From the NCBI RefSeq assembly GCF_032854445.1, contig NC_088305.1, forward strand, positions 29,288,628-29,352,627: a DNA stretch of 64,000 nt, read 5' to 3'. Below, piece by piece: positions 20,909 through 33,289 of this stretch; position 1 is the stretch's first letter, and the number at the start of each line of letters is the position of its first letter. The stretch comes from Liolophura sinensis. Its lineage: Eukaryota > Mollusca > Polyplacophora > Chitonida > Chitonidae. The notes under the pieces were generated by a model. That model was not told the origin of the DNA. It saw nothing but the letters and a program-made list of their open reading frames with translations, and did no database searches. Both the position numbers and the translations under genes were made by a program.

Positions 20909-21327
20909 TTAAAGCGTAATCCTCTGCAGGTCCGATCTTTCTCATTCACAAAACGGTATATTGATGGTCTGCTAGCTTTAAATATAGAGGAAGGACTGTG
21001 AAAGATAATTACCAACCTTCGTTGGATTTAAAGGAATCCATGCACAATCAATCCATCCATGGACTCCAGGTGGTACATCTTATCTGGACGTATAATATAC
21101 CGAAGGGTCCTGCACATAGCGTCATATCTCGCCTTGTAGCATTTGTTAGATCATGTGTGTTGTGTTATGATTTCCATCAACGTCACAAATTATTACTGGA
21201 AAAACTGGTGGGTCAAGGTTATTCCATTAAATTCCTTCACTCCAAGTTTCTTAACTTTTACAATGAGTATAACTGTCTTGTAAGTAAATATGGACAGAAC
21301 GTCCAGAATCTATGGCGCTCTGCTTAA
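20909..21327 (+). pseudogene. Reverse transcriptase fragment, catalytic motif lost
   Basis: One frame reads RSFSFTKRYIDGLLALN and then stops at 20998. Another, from 20998, reads KDNYQPSLDLKES ... ISRLVAFVRSC ... RHKLLLEKLVGQGY ... FLNFYNEYNCLVSKYGQ to 21327. Together these resemble the C-terminal part of a reverse transcriptase type widespread in invertebrate retroelements, where the first block is normally RYIDD. Here the second Asp of the catalytic pair is Gly (YIDG) and the frame is broken, so the copy is dead. I cannot name the clade. It lies between a SINE fragment and repeat R1. Confidence 0.7.
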
Positions 21328-21399
21328 TGACTGATTTAATTTCGCTTAACCCGGGGCTTGGGACTGCGTATTCATCGTGTTGAATTAGATCGCCAAGAA

Positions 21400-21715
21400 G
21401 AATATATGAACAGTTGCAATCAAAGCACAACTGAGATATACATTTTGTTATCGACAACTTATATTCTAGCATCCTCCGCGACTTGAATATTGACTTTTCA
21501 CTCAGTAGCCAGGAACATACCTTGTGTCTTTCCAACATTGGAAACTGTTGGCTGCTTCAGTTTTGCATGATTCTCTCCTATTTTCGTACTTTATATACTT
21601 CCTTAGTCTTTTGGCGGTTTGTGTTATATGTCGTTTCGTTAACTGACCTTACGATTATTGACCTGGAACCTCCTTATTGGTTGACGAGTGATATACGAAT
21701 GTCTGTAAATGACTC
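21400..21715 (+). repeat. Dispersed repeat R1, longest copy
   Basis: Aligns with 8957-9212, with an extra segment of about 60 bp (around 21435-21520). It begins about 70 bp after the reverse-transcriptase fragment ends. Confidence 0.8.
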
Positions 21716-21765
21716 TTCGTCGTCACATGACTGAAAAATTCATAAGTCTGACGTTAAAATAAAAG
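21711..21765 (+). mobile_element. SINE, family 2, 3' fragment
   Basis: GACTCTTCGTCGTCACATGA, CTGAAAAATTCATAAGTCTG and ACGTTAAAA match the family-2 tail. Confidence 0.5.
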
Positions 21766-21834
21766 TGATAAACGTCACCACATTGGCAGTAGTACTGTTT
21801 GTGTCAGCGTCATCACACAAGATCTCACGGTTTT

Positions 21835-22110
21835 TTCACGTTATAGATTATGGACGCTGAATCATCCATGTTCCATGTCTGTGCACGTTGAATGTTCTGG
21901 ACGTTTTAGTGGACCCTGCATACTTCACATTCCATGCCTGTACACGTTATAGTTTATAGTGGCACGACGATTTTAGTGCCACTAAATCATCCATATACCA
22001 AGTCTTACACGTTGTACGTATGGATGATTTGGATGCCGGCGTATCATGCATGGTCTGTGTCTGTACACAGTGTACGTTGTGAATTTGGGGATTGGATTCT
22101 CCTTGAAATG
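21835..22110 (+). repeat. Diverged outlier copies of the 58-bp unit
   Basis: Several degenerate units with recognisable pieces (CATCCATGTTCCATGTCTGT, CACGTTGAATGTTCTGGAC, CATTCCATGCCTGTACACGT) lie about 290 bp before the homogeneous array. They look like its decayed edge or ancestral monomers. Confidence 0.6.
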
Positions 22111-22398
22111 GTCATTCATGCGCACCTGTTTGAACAGCAACAGTCGCCCTGAATGAAAGAACTGAGATCAAAGTGCTGTGTAGGTGTTGTCTCTTATGAC
22201 GCTGTACCCAAAATGACGGTATAAAGAGTACCGGCTGATACCAAACATACTGATATAAAACAAAAATAGCATGGGGAGAAACGACAAAAATGTGATAGTT
22301 GACAAGTGGTCACACACGAACGGCGAAATTCGGCCTCTTTGTCTACTTTCCTAAATATAAGGGTTAACCATACGTATTCCAAGTGTTAGGCGTTTTGA

Positions 22399-25300
22399 GG
22401 GCTGTGCACGATTATGGTGCCGCTGAGCATCCATATTCCATGTTTCTACACGTTGGATGTTGTGGACAATTATGGTGCCGCTGAGCATCCATATTCCATG
22501 TTTCTACACGTTGGATGTTGTGGACAATTTGGGTGACGCTGAAAATCCATATTCCATGTTTGTACACGTTGGATGTTGTGGGCAATTTTGGTGCCGCTGA
22601 ACATCCATATTCCTTGTTTGTACACGTTGGTTGTTGTGGCAATTTGGTGACGCTGACATCCATATTCCTTGTTTGTACACGTTGGATGTTATGGACAATT
22701 TGGGTGCCGCCTAGCATCCATATTCCTTGTTTGTACACGTTGGTTGTTGTGGGCAATTTGGGTGACGCTGAGCATCCATATTCCATGTTTGTACACGTTG
22801 GTTGTTGTGAACAATTTGGTGCCGCTGAGCATCCATATTCCCTTGTTTGTACACGTTGGATGTTGTGGATAATTTGGGTGCCCCAGAACATCCATATTCC
22901 ATGTTTGTACACGTTGGATGTTGTGGTCAATTTGGTTGCTGTTGAACATCCATATTCCTTGTTTGTACATGTTGGATGTTGTGGACAATTTGGGTGCTCC
23001 AGAACATCCATATTCCATGTTGTACACGTTGGATGTTGTGACAATTTGGTTGCTGTTAAACATCCATATTCCTTGTTGTACACGTTGGATGTTGTGGACA
23101 ATTTGGTTGCCGCTGAGCATCCATATTCCATGTTTGCACACGTTGGATGTTGTGGACAATTTGGTTACTGTTGAACATCCATATTCCTTGTTTGTACACG
23201 TTGGATGTTGTGGACAATTTGGGTGCTCCAGAACATCCATATTCCATGTTCTACACGTTGGATGGTTGTGGACAATTTGGGTGACGCTGAACATCCATAT
23301 TCCCTGTTTATACACGTTGGATGTTGTGGACAATTTGGGTGACGCTAAATATCCATGTTCCATATTTGTACACGTTGGATGTTGTGGAAAATTTGGGTGA
23401 CGCTGAACATCCATATTCCCTGTTTGTACACGATGCATGTTGTGGACAATTTGGGTGACGCTGAACATCCATATTCCATGTTTATACACGTTGGATGTTG
23501 TGGACAATTTGGGTGACGCTGAGCATCCATATTTTATGCTTGTACATGTTGGATGTTGTGGACAATTTGGGTGACGCTGAACATCCATATTCCATGTTTG
23601 TACACGTTGGATGTTGTGGACAATTTGGGTGCCGCTGAGCATCCATATTCCTTGTTTGTACACGTTGGATGTTGTGGACAATTTGGTTGCCGCTGAGCAT
23701 CCATATTCCATGTTTGTACATGTTTGGATGTTGTGGACAATTTGGGTTACTGTTGAACATCCATATTCCTTGTTTGTACACGTTGGATGTTGTGGACAAT
23801 TTGGGTGCTCCAGAACATCCATATTCCATGTTTGCACACGTTGATGTTGTGGACAATTTGGGTGACGCTGAACATCCATATTCCCTGTTATACACGTTGT
23901 GTTGTGGACAATTTGGGTGACGCTAAATATCCATGTTCCATATTTTGTACACGTTGGATGTTGTGGAAAATTTGGGTGACGCTGAACATCCATATTCCCT
24001 GTTTGTACACGATGCATGTTGTGGACAATTTGGGTGACGCTGAACATCCATATTCCATGTTTATACACGTTGGATGTTGTGGACAATTTGGGTGACGCTG
24101 AACATCCACATTCCATGCTTGTACATGTTGGATGTTGTGGACAATTTGGTTGACGCTGAACATCCATCTTCCATGTTTGTACACGTTGGATGTTGTGGAC
24201 AATTTGGGTGCCGCTGAGCATCCATATTCCTTGTTTGTACACGTTGGATGTTGTGGACAATTTGGGTGACGCTGAACATCCATATTCCCTGTTTATACAC
24301 GTTGGATGTTGTGGACAATTTGGGTGACGCTAAATATCCATGTTCCATATTTGTACACGTTGGATGTTGTGGACAATTTGGGTGACGCTGAACATCCATA
24401 TTCCCTGTTTGTACACGATGCATGTTGTGGACAATTTGGGTGACGCTGAACATCCATATTCCATGTTTATACACGTTGGATGTTTGTGGACAATTTGGGT
24501 GACGCTGAACATCCACATTCCATGCTTGTACATGTTGGATGTTGTGGACAATTTGGGTGACGCTGAGCATCCATATTTTATGCTTGTACATGTTGGATGT
24601 TGTGGACAATTTGGTTGACGCTGAACATCCATCTTCCATGTTTGTACACGTTGGATGTTGTGGACAATTTGGGTGCCGCTGAGCATCCATATTCCATGTT
24701 TGTACACGTTGGATGTTGTGGACAATTTGGTTGCTGTTGAACATCCATATTCCATGTTTCTACACGTTGGATGTTGTGGACAATTTGGGTGCCGCTGAAT
24801 ATCCATCTTCCATGTTTCAACACGTTGGATGATGTGGACAATTTGGGTGACACTGAAAATCCATATTCCATGTTTGTACACGTTGGATGTTGTGGACAAT
24901 TTGGGTGACCTTGAACATCCATATTCCATGTTTGTACACGTTGGATGTTGTGGACAATTTGGGTGCCGCTGAACATCCATATTCCATGTTTGTACACGTT
25001 GGATGTTGTGGACAATTTGGGTGCCGCAGAACATCACAAAACTTGGATGTTGTGGACAATTTGGGTGCCCCTGAGCATCCATATTCCATGTTTGTACACG
25101 TTGGATGTTGTGGACAATTTTGGTGACGCTGAAGATCCATGTTCCATGTTTGTACACGTTGGATGTTGTGGACAATTTGTGTGCCGCAGAACATCCATAT
25201 TCCATGTTTGTACATGCTGGATGCTGTGGACAATTTGGGTGACTCTGAATATCCATGTTCCATGTTTGTACAGGGTGGATGTTGTGTACAATTTGGGTGA

Positions 25301-28300
25301 CGCTGAACATCCATATTCCATGTTTGTACACGTTGGTTGTTGTGGACAATTTGGGTGACGCTGAGCATCCATATTCCTCGTTTGTACACGTTGGATGTTG
25401 TGGACAATTTGGGTGCTCCAAAACATCCATATTCATTTTTTGTACAAGTTGGTTGTTGTGGACAATTTGGGTGACTCTGAACATCCATATTCCATGTTTG
25501 TACACGTTGGATGTTGTGGACAATTTGGGTGACTCTGAACATCCATATTCCATGTTTGTACACGTTGGATGTTTGTGGACAATTTGGGTGCCGCTGAACA
25601 TCCATATTCCATGTTTGTTCACGTTGGATGTTGTGGACAATTTGGGTGCCGCAGAACATCACAAAACTTGGATGTTGTGTACAATTTGGGTGCCGCTGAG
25701 CATCCCTGTTCCATGTTTGTACACGTTGGATTTTGTGGACAATTTGGTTGCTGTTGAACATCCATATTCCTTGTTTGTAAACGTTTGTTGTTGTGGACAA
25801 TTTGGGTGCTCCAGAACATTCATATTCCATGTTTGTACACGTTGGATGTTGTGGAGAGTTTGGGTGACGCTAAACATCCATATTCCCTGTTTGTACACGT
25901 TGGATGTTGTGGACAATTTGGGTGAGGCTAAATATCCATGTTCCATATTTGTACACGTTGGATGTTGTGGACAATTTGGGTTCTCCAGAACATCCACATT
26001 CCATGTTTATACACGTTGGATGTTGTGGACAATTTGGGTGCCGCTGAACATCCATATTCCATGTTTATACACGTTGGATGTTGTGGACAATTTGGGTGCT
26101 CCAGAACATCCATATTCCATGTTTGTACACGTTTGGATGTTGTGGACAATTTTGGTGACACTGAACATCCACATTCCATGTTTGTACACGTTGGACGTTG
26201 TGGACAATTTGGGTTTGGCTGAATATCATCTTCCATGTTTGTACACGTTGGATGTTGTGGACAATTTGGGTGACGCGGAACATCCATATTCCATGTTTAT
26301 ACACGTTGGATGTTGTGGACAATTTGGGTGACGCTGAACATCCATATTCCATGTTTGTACATGTTGGATGTTGTGGACAATTTGTGTTTGGCTGAATATC
26401 CATATTCCATGTTTCTACACGTTGGATGTTGTGGACAATTTGGGTGACGCTGAGCATCCATATTCCATGCTTGTACATGTTGGATGTTGTGGACAATTTG
26501 GGTGACGCTGAGCATCCATATTCCATGCTTGTACACGTTGGATGTTGTGGACAATTTGGTTGACGCTGAACATCCATATTCCATGTTTGTACACGTTGGA
26601 TGTTGTGAACAATTTGGGTGCCGCTGAGCATCCATATTCCATGTTTGTACACGTTGGATATTGTGGACAATTTGGTTGCTGTTGAACATCCATATTCCTT
26701 GTTTCTACACGTTGGATGTTGTGGACAATTTGGGTGACGCTGAATATCCATCTTCCATGTTTCAACACGTTGGATGATGTGGACAATTTGGGTGACGCTG
26801 AAAATCCATATTCCATGTTTGTACACGTTGGATGTTGTGGACAATTTGGGTGACGCTGAACATCCATACTCCATGTTTGTACACGTTGGATGTTGTGGAC
26901 AATTTGGGTTCTCCAGAACATCCATATTCCATGTTTATACACGTTGGATGTTGTGGACAATTTGGGTGCCGCTGAACATCCATATTCCATGTTTATACAC
27001 GTTGGATGTTGTGGACAATTTGGGTGCTCCAGAACATCCATATTCCATGTTTGTACACGTTGGATGTTGTGGACAATTTTGGTGACACTGAACATCCACA
27101 TTCCATGTTTGTACACGTTGGACGTTGTGGACAATTTGGGTTTGGCTGAATATCCATCTTCCATGTTTGTACACGTTGGATGTTGTGGACAATTTGGGTG
27201 ACGCTGAACATCCATATTCCATGTTTATACACGTTGGATGTTGTGGACAATTAGGGTCACGCTGAACATCCATATTCCATGTTTGTACACGTTGGATGTT
27301 GTGGACAATTTGTGTTTGGCTGAATATCCATATTCCATGTTTGTACACGTTGGATGTTGTGGACAATTTGGGTGACGCTGAGCATCCATATTCCATGCTT
27401 GTACATGTTGGATGTTGTGGACAATTTGGGTGACGCTGAGCATCCATATTCCATGCTTGTACATGTTGGATGTTGTGGACAATTTGGTTGACGCTGAACA
27501 TCCATATTCCATGTTTGTACACGTTGGATGTTGTGGACAATTTGGGTGCCGCTGAGCATCCATATTCCATGTTTGTACACGTTGGATATTGTGGACAATT
27601 TGGTTGCTGTTGAACATCCATATTCCTTGTTTCTACACGTTGGATGTTGTGGACAATTTGGGTGACGCTGAATATCCATCTTCCATGTTTCAACACGTTG
27701 GATGATGTGGACAATTTGGGTGACGCTGAAAATCCATATTCCATGTTTGTACACGTTGGATGTTGTGGACAATTTGGGTGACGCTGAACATCCATACTCC
27801 ATGTTTGTACACGTTGGATGTTGTGGACAATTTGGGTGCCGCTGAACATCCATATTCCATGTTTGTACACGTTGGTTGTTGTGGACAATTTGGGTGCCGC
27901 AGAGCATCACAAAACTTGGATGTTGTGGACAATTTGGGTGCCGCTGAGCATCCATATTCCATGTTTGTGCACGTTGGATGTTGTGGACAATTTGGGTGCC
28001 ACTGAACATCCATATTCCATTTTTCTACACGTTGGATGTTGTGGACAATTTGGGTGACGCTGAACATCCATATTCCATGTTTATACACGTTGGTTGTTGT
28101 GGACAATTTGGTTGACGCTGAACATCCATATTCCATGTTTGTACACGTTGGTTGTTGTGGACAATTTGGGTGACGCTGAACATCCATATTCCTTGTTTCT
28201 ACTCGTTAGTTGTTGTGGACAATTTGGTTGACGCTGAACATCCATATTCCATGTTTGTACACGTTGGATGTTGTGGACAATTTGGGTGACGCTGAACATC

Positions 28301-30497
28301 CATATTCCATGTTTGTACACGTTGGTTGTTGTGGACAATTTGGGTGACGCTGAAGATCCATGTTCCTTGTTTGTACACGTTGGATGTTGTGGACAATTTG
28401 GGTGACGCTGAAAATCCATATTCCATGTTTCTACACATTGGATGTCGTGGACAATTTGGGTGACGCTAAATATCCATGTTCCATATTTGTACACGTTGGA
28501 TGTTGTGTACAATTTGGGTGACGCTGAACATCCATATTCCATGTTTGTACACGTTGGTTGTTGTGGACAATTTGGGTGACGCTGAACATCCATATTCCTT
28601 GTTTGTACACGTTGGATGTTGTGGACAATTTGGGTGACGCTGAACATTCATATTCCATGTTTGTACACGTTAGATGTTGTGGACAATTTGGGTGACACTG
28701 AACATCCATATTCCATGTTTGTACACATTGGTTGTTGTGGACAATTTGGGTGACACTGAACATCCATATTCCATGTTTGTACACGTTGGTTGTTGTGGAC
28801 AATTTGGGTGCCGCTGAACATCCATATTCCATGCTTGTACATGTTGGATGTTGTGGACAATTTGGGTGACGCTGAACATCCATATTCTATGTTTGTACAC
28901 GTTGGATGTTGTGGACAATTTGGGTGACGCTGAACATCCATATTCCATGTTTGTACACATTGGTTGTTGTGGACAATTTGGGTGACACTGAACATCCATA
29001 TTCCGTGTTTGTACACGTTGGTTGTTGTGGACAATTTGGGTGACACTGAACATCCATATTCCATGTTTATACACATTGGTTGTTGAGGACAATTTGGGTG
29101 CCGCTGAACATCCATATTCCATGTTTGTACACGTTGGTTGTTGTGGACAATTTGGGTGCCGCTGAACATCCATATTCCATGTTTGTACATGTTGAAAATG
29201 GTGGACAATTTGGGTGACGCTGAACATCCATATTCTATGTTTGTACACGTTGGATGTTGTGGACAATTTGGGTGACGCTGAACATCCATATTCCATGTTT
29301 GCACATGTTGGTTGTTGTGAACAATTTGGGTGCCGCAGAACATCACAACAGTTGGATGTTGTGGACAATTTGGGTGTGGCTGAATGTTCATGTTCCATGT
29401 TTGTACACGTTGGTTGTTGTGGACAATTTGGGTGCCGCTGAACATCCATATTCCATGTTTGTACATGTTGGTTGTTGTGAACAATTTGGGTGCCGCAGAA
29501 CATCACAACAGTTGGATGTTGTGGACAATTTGGGTGTGGCTGAATGTTCATGTTCCATGTTTGTACACGGTGGTTGTTGTGGACAATTTGGGTGACGCTG
29601 AACATCCATATTCCATGTTTGTACATGTTGGATGTTGTGAACAATTTGGGTGCCGCAGAACATCCATATTCCATGTTGTACACGTTGGATGTTGTGGACA
29701 ATTTGGGTGACGCTGAATATTCATGTTCCATGTTTGTATACGTTGGATTTTATGAACAATCTGGGTGCCCCTGAGCATCCATATTCCATGTTTATACACG
29801 TTGGTTGTTGTGGATAATTTGGGTGCCGCAGAACATCACAACAGTTGGATGTTGTGGACAATTTGGGTGTGGCTGAATATTCATGTTCCATGTTTGTTCA
29901 CGTTGGATGTTGTGGACAATTAGGGTGACGCTGAACATCCATATTCAATGTTTGTACACGTTGGATGTTGTGGACACTTTGGGTGCCGCTGAACATCCAT
30001 ATTCCATGTTTGTACACGTTGGATTTTGTGGACAATTTGGGTGCCGCTGAGCATCCATATTCAATGTTTGTACATGCTGGATGCTGTGGACAATTTGGGT
30101 GACGCTGAATATTCATGTTCCATGTTTGTATACGTTGGATTTTATGAACAATCTGGGTGCCCCTGAGCATCCATATTCCATGTTTATACACGTTGGTTGT
30201 TGTGGATAATTTGGGTGCCGCAGAACATCACAACAGTTGGATGTTGTGGACAATTTGGGTGTGGCTGAATATTCATGTTCCATGTTTGTACACGTTGGAT
30301 GTTGTGGACAATTTGGGTGACGCTGATTATTCATCTTCCATGTTTGTACACGTTGGATGTTGTGGACACTTTGGGTGCCGCTGAACATCCATATTCCATG
30401 TTTGTACACGTTGGATTTTGTGGACAATTTGGGTGCCGCTGAGCATCCATATTTAATGTTTGTACATGCTGGATGCTGTGGACAGTTTGGGTGACGC
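22399..30497. repeat. 58-bp tandem array, about 140 copies (8.1 kb)
   Basis: Head-to-tail units containing CATCCATATTCCATGTTTGT, ACACGTTGGATGTTGTGG and ACAATTTGGGTGACGCTGAA, total 58 bp. Variants include GTGCCGCTGAG, GTGCTCCAGAAC, GTTGCTGTTGAAC, GTTTGGCTGAAT and a 44-bp short unit with GCCGCAGAACATCAC. Blocks repeat at multiples of 58: a marker with ACACGATGCATG recurs at 23419, 23999 and 24405 (10 and 7 units apart), and about 930 bp (16 units) from 26.0 kb is duplicated at 26.93 kb. The many long open frames on both strands result from a unit with few stops and a length of 1 mod 3. I see no protein gene in it. Confidence 0.97.
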
Positions 30498-30814
30498 TGA
30501 ATCATGCAAACTGTAGACATGCAGACTACATTGATGGAAGACAAGTGGTCTTCAGTTACGAACGTTGGACTATGTAAACGACCATACCAGTGTGGAAGAC
30601 CGCTTAATATCACACAGGCCCCACGATCAATGAAAGCGGTGAAATACACACATTTTGGCCCGTATATTAAGGTGATGAAACCAACACCACTCGACAAGCT
30701 ATACCGACAGGTTTCCCTACTTGAAACCAAGAAGAACTCGGCCTAATCTGGATTCGAGACCGTGGTCTCATTGATCACGGGCTGTTGATTCGGGGGAAGG
30801 TTTTTCATCAACCT

Positions 30815-30925
30815 ACGAAACCTGTCGGTTTACCCCGGGCTCTGCCTGGATTCCTTCCACCACAATGCTGACCGTCGATGGGGAAACTATTCTTGAGTAC
30901 AGAGTGAAAACACCAGTGAAATTTA
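30815..30925 (+). mobile_element. SINE, family 1, 3' half
   Basis: TTTACCCCGGGCTCTGCC, TTCCTTCCACCACAATGCTG and TTCTTGAGTACAGAGTGAAA. Confidence 0.75.
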
Positions 30926-30935
30926 TTAATTTATT

Positions 30936-30985
30936 TGATTGGTGTTTTACGCCGTACTCAAGTATATTTCACTTAGACGACTTGG
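30936..30985 (-). mobile_element. SINE, family 1, 3' fragment
   Basis: On the minus strand AAGTCGTCTAAGTGAAATAT, ACTTGAGTACGGCGTAAAAC and ACCAATCAA. It lies tail to tail with the fragment at 30815. Confidence 0.75.
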
Positions 30986-31115
30986 ACTCACCACCAATGA
31001 AATAAATTAAATTAATTAAACAATGCATGCTGAGCCCTTCTTGGATGTAAAATTCAAACACTTTGAGACCCCAATCATCTTGCTAATTACGCCAAGTAAA
31101 GCCTCATTAAAGTCT

Positions 31116-31252
31116 GATTCTCATGGAACCGGCGGTCAGCACTGCCGGTCTCCGGCGGCTGTATGAGAGCATGGCCACCCGTGATAACTTATCGCCAGCG
31201 GTCCACCGCCAGTCGGCACCGTGACCGCCGGTATTCAATATCATGAGATCAC
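31116..31252. repeat. GC-rich imperfect inverted repeat
   Basis: TCTCATGGAACCGGCGGTCA at one end is mirrored by TGACCGCCGG ... ATCATGAGA at the other. The interior is also rich in CCGGCGG/CCGCCGG. It may be a small hairpin element. Confidence 0.5.
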
Positions 31253-32379
31253 TGGACGTCTCCCCGAATTTAACTGCCAGCCATAGCCGGTCATCCGTCG
31301 GGTTAATGAGAACACATGTGTGACGCACACATTCTCGTTTAGGCTTATAGCACTTATAATCATGTCGCAAAACCGGTGTTGCCAGATTATGAGGACCAAT
31401 CACTTAACAATAACGACGATTAACGTCACACGATTTGCTAGTTACGCCAATATTTCCGTATAATCGTAAGAGCCCTTAGGCACATCACTAAAGTCTTTGT
31501 GCAGAACTATTTAATCAGCAGTCGTCAATAAAACTGTTTCAGCTGTTTGATAGAATCATGTTGTGCATACTTTAGATTAAGAGAATGCATGTGTATTAAG
31601 CATTATTAGAAACAAAGGATTGCCGGTGTCTAAAGAAACGCCTACTATCAAGCTCTTCAATGTCTGTCCAGTCAATAGACTTGTATTATTTTCATTCAAC
31701 TGGTCAAATTCGACAAGTCGATGGGATAAATCACATTGTGTGAAACCTTAACAGAATTGACTGTTTTCCCATTTTGTGCATTGACGTAGAATTGGTAGGA
31801 AGGCCACAAAAGAGCTCGACGGTATGAGACATTTGAAAGCAGAACTTCATGCAAAAAGCTATATGCATAAAGAACTGAAATCCTGAATTGATAATTTAAC
31901 GTATTTAGTATGCTCACAGAGCATCAGCGATGGAACATACCCCTTGAACCAATGTGCTTTACATGCATGTAAAACTTCGGGTCAATAAATGGGGCACTTT
32001 TAGGCAAACTATCTCTAACAATTTGTTTAACATTGATTCTTGTGTACACAATATACTAAGTCGAAAATTCGTGCTATTGTATTCTACGTGTGTGCTCAAT
32101 ACCTGCAGTACTTTTTAAGATACCACCCCTAACATTTTGTTTAATGTTGTTATCTCTATTATTGGACACTCATGCCGACGCTCATGGTACGACATCAGCT
32201 ACGCCTTTACTTCCTATCAAGCTAATAACAGAAGGTCCATGTATGTTATACAGTCACTTTCCACATCATTTCAGTCCAGTTAAATTCTTGTACCAAGAAG
32301 ATCCGAATTGTATCTTTTCCTTTCTGGGTTTTTCTCAAGCTGCCTCGGCATCATACTGCCGACACTAGAAGTACTGGTA

Positions 32380-32705
32380 ATAGTCTCAAAAGCCTGAAAA
32401 TCGCCTATTCACAAGGTGTCATGTCGACAGGGCATACCATTCCTCCTGAAGTCCAGCCTAATTTACAAACCTGAGTATGTTACTAATGGACACTGTTTCA
32501 AAAGCCTGAAAATCACTCCATGTCAATGTCGAACCCACACATAAGTATATTTGTTGAAGACACCGTTTCATAAACCTAAAAGTCACCCCATTCACAGTGT
32601 GTAAGGGCGAGAGGGCATCCCAGCACTCTCAATGTCCAACCCAAACCCAAGTAAATCTGTAGAAGACACCATTTCAAAAACCTGAAAATCATCCCACTCA
32701 ACACA
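32380..32705. repeat. Degenerate repeat of about 110 bp, 4 partial copies
   Basis: An AAAAGCCTGAAAATC-type block recurs at about 32389, 32501, 32571 (shortened) and 32677, each followed by CCCATTCACA or similar. Confidence 0.6.
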
Positions 32706-33289
32706 AAAATGAATTTATTGTATCTAACCACAACATTACATTTTTTTCCCCACAATACTTTAAAAGTTTAAAAATAAAAAATTACATAGTTTACAATTGA
32801 GAATAAAAGATTATTCAAACTGCAATTTCCTGCAAGAAATTGTCAGGGCTAGACAAATAAAGTAGATGATGGTAACACACAGTAAACAAATAGTGGTAAA
32901 AACGCCAGCCACAAACTAACAAACATATGACTATATGCCCTAACTTTCCTGTGCATACTGAATATACCTGTATATATAAGTTTCACTTTTTTTTCTGCAA
33001 CAGTGCTATTAGTGATACAAACTGTGCAGTGTCATATGAGCAGTATTTAGAGACACAAACTGGCTGTGTCACCTAGCAAAGGTCAGATACTGATATAAAA
33101 AAAATCTTTCTAAAATCAATATAATGTTGCATAACGTTACACAAATCATGTCCACATCTGAACACTGTATTGTACAAGCTGTCACAAGTAAGTGGTTAAC
33201 AACATCCGTGTTAACATAAAGCTGAACAAGGTTACATAACCAGTTGTACATCTGGAGTTGAGAGGTAAGAGAAGACAAAAACTAGCTGA

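Larger units (their letters stand above)
30500..32380. other. Non-coding region with SINE fragments and a hairpin
   Basis: Holds two SINE tails (30815-30985) and a GC-rich inverted repeat (about 31116-31252). Short open frames (up to about 98 codons) have no recognisable domain. Confidence 0.5.

Noticed and set aside
22399-30497. Resemblance to a CRISPR array
   Set aside because: Units are contiguous with no unique spacers, and the window is eukaryotic.
22412-30730. Dozens of long open frames on both strands (up to 523 codons)
   Set aside because: All arise from the 58-bp tandem unit and share the same rotating peptides.
31107-31403. 98-codon minus-strand frame
   Set aside because: Covers a GC-rich hairpin; composition explained by the inverted repeat.
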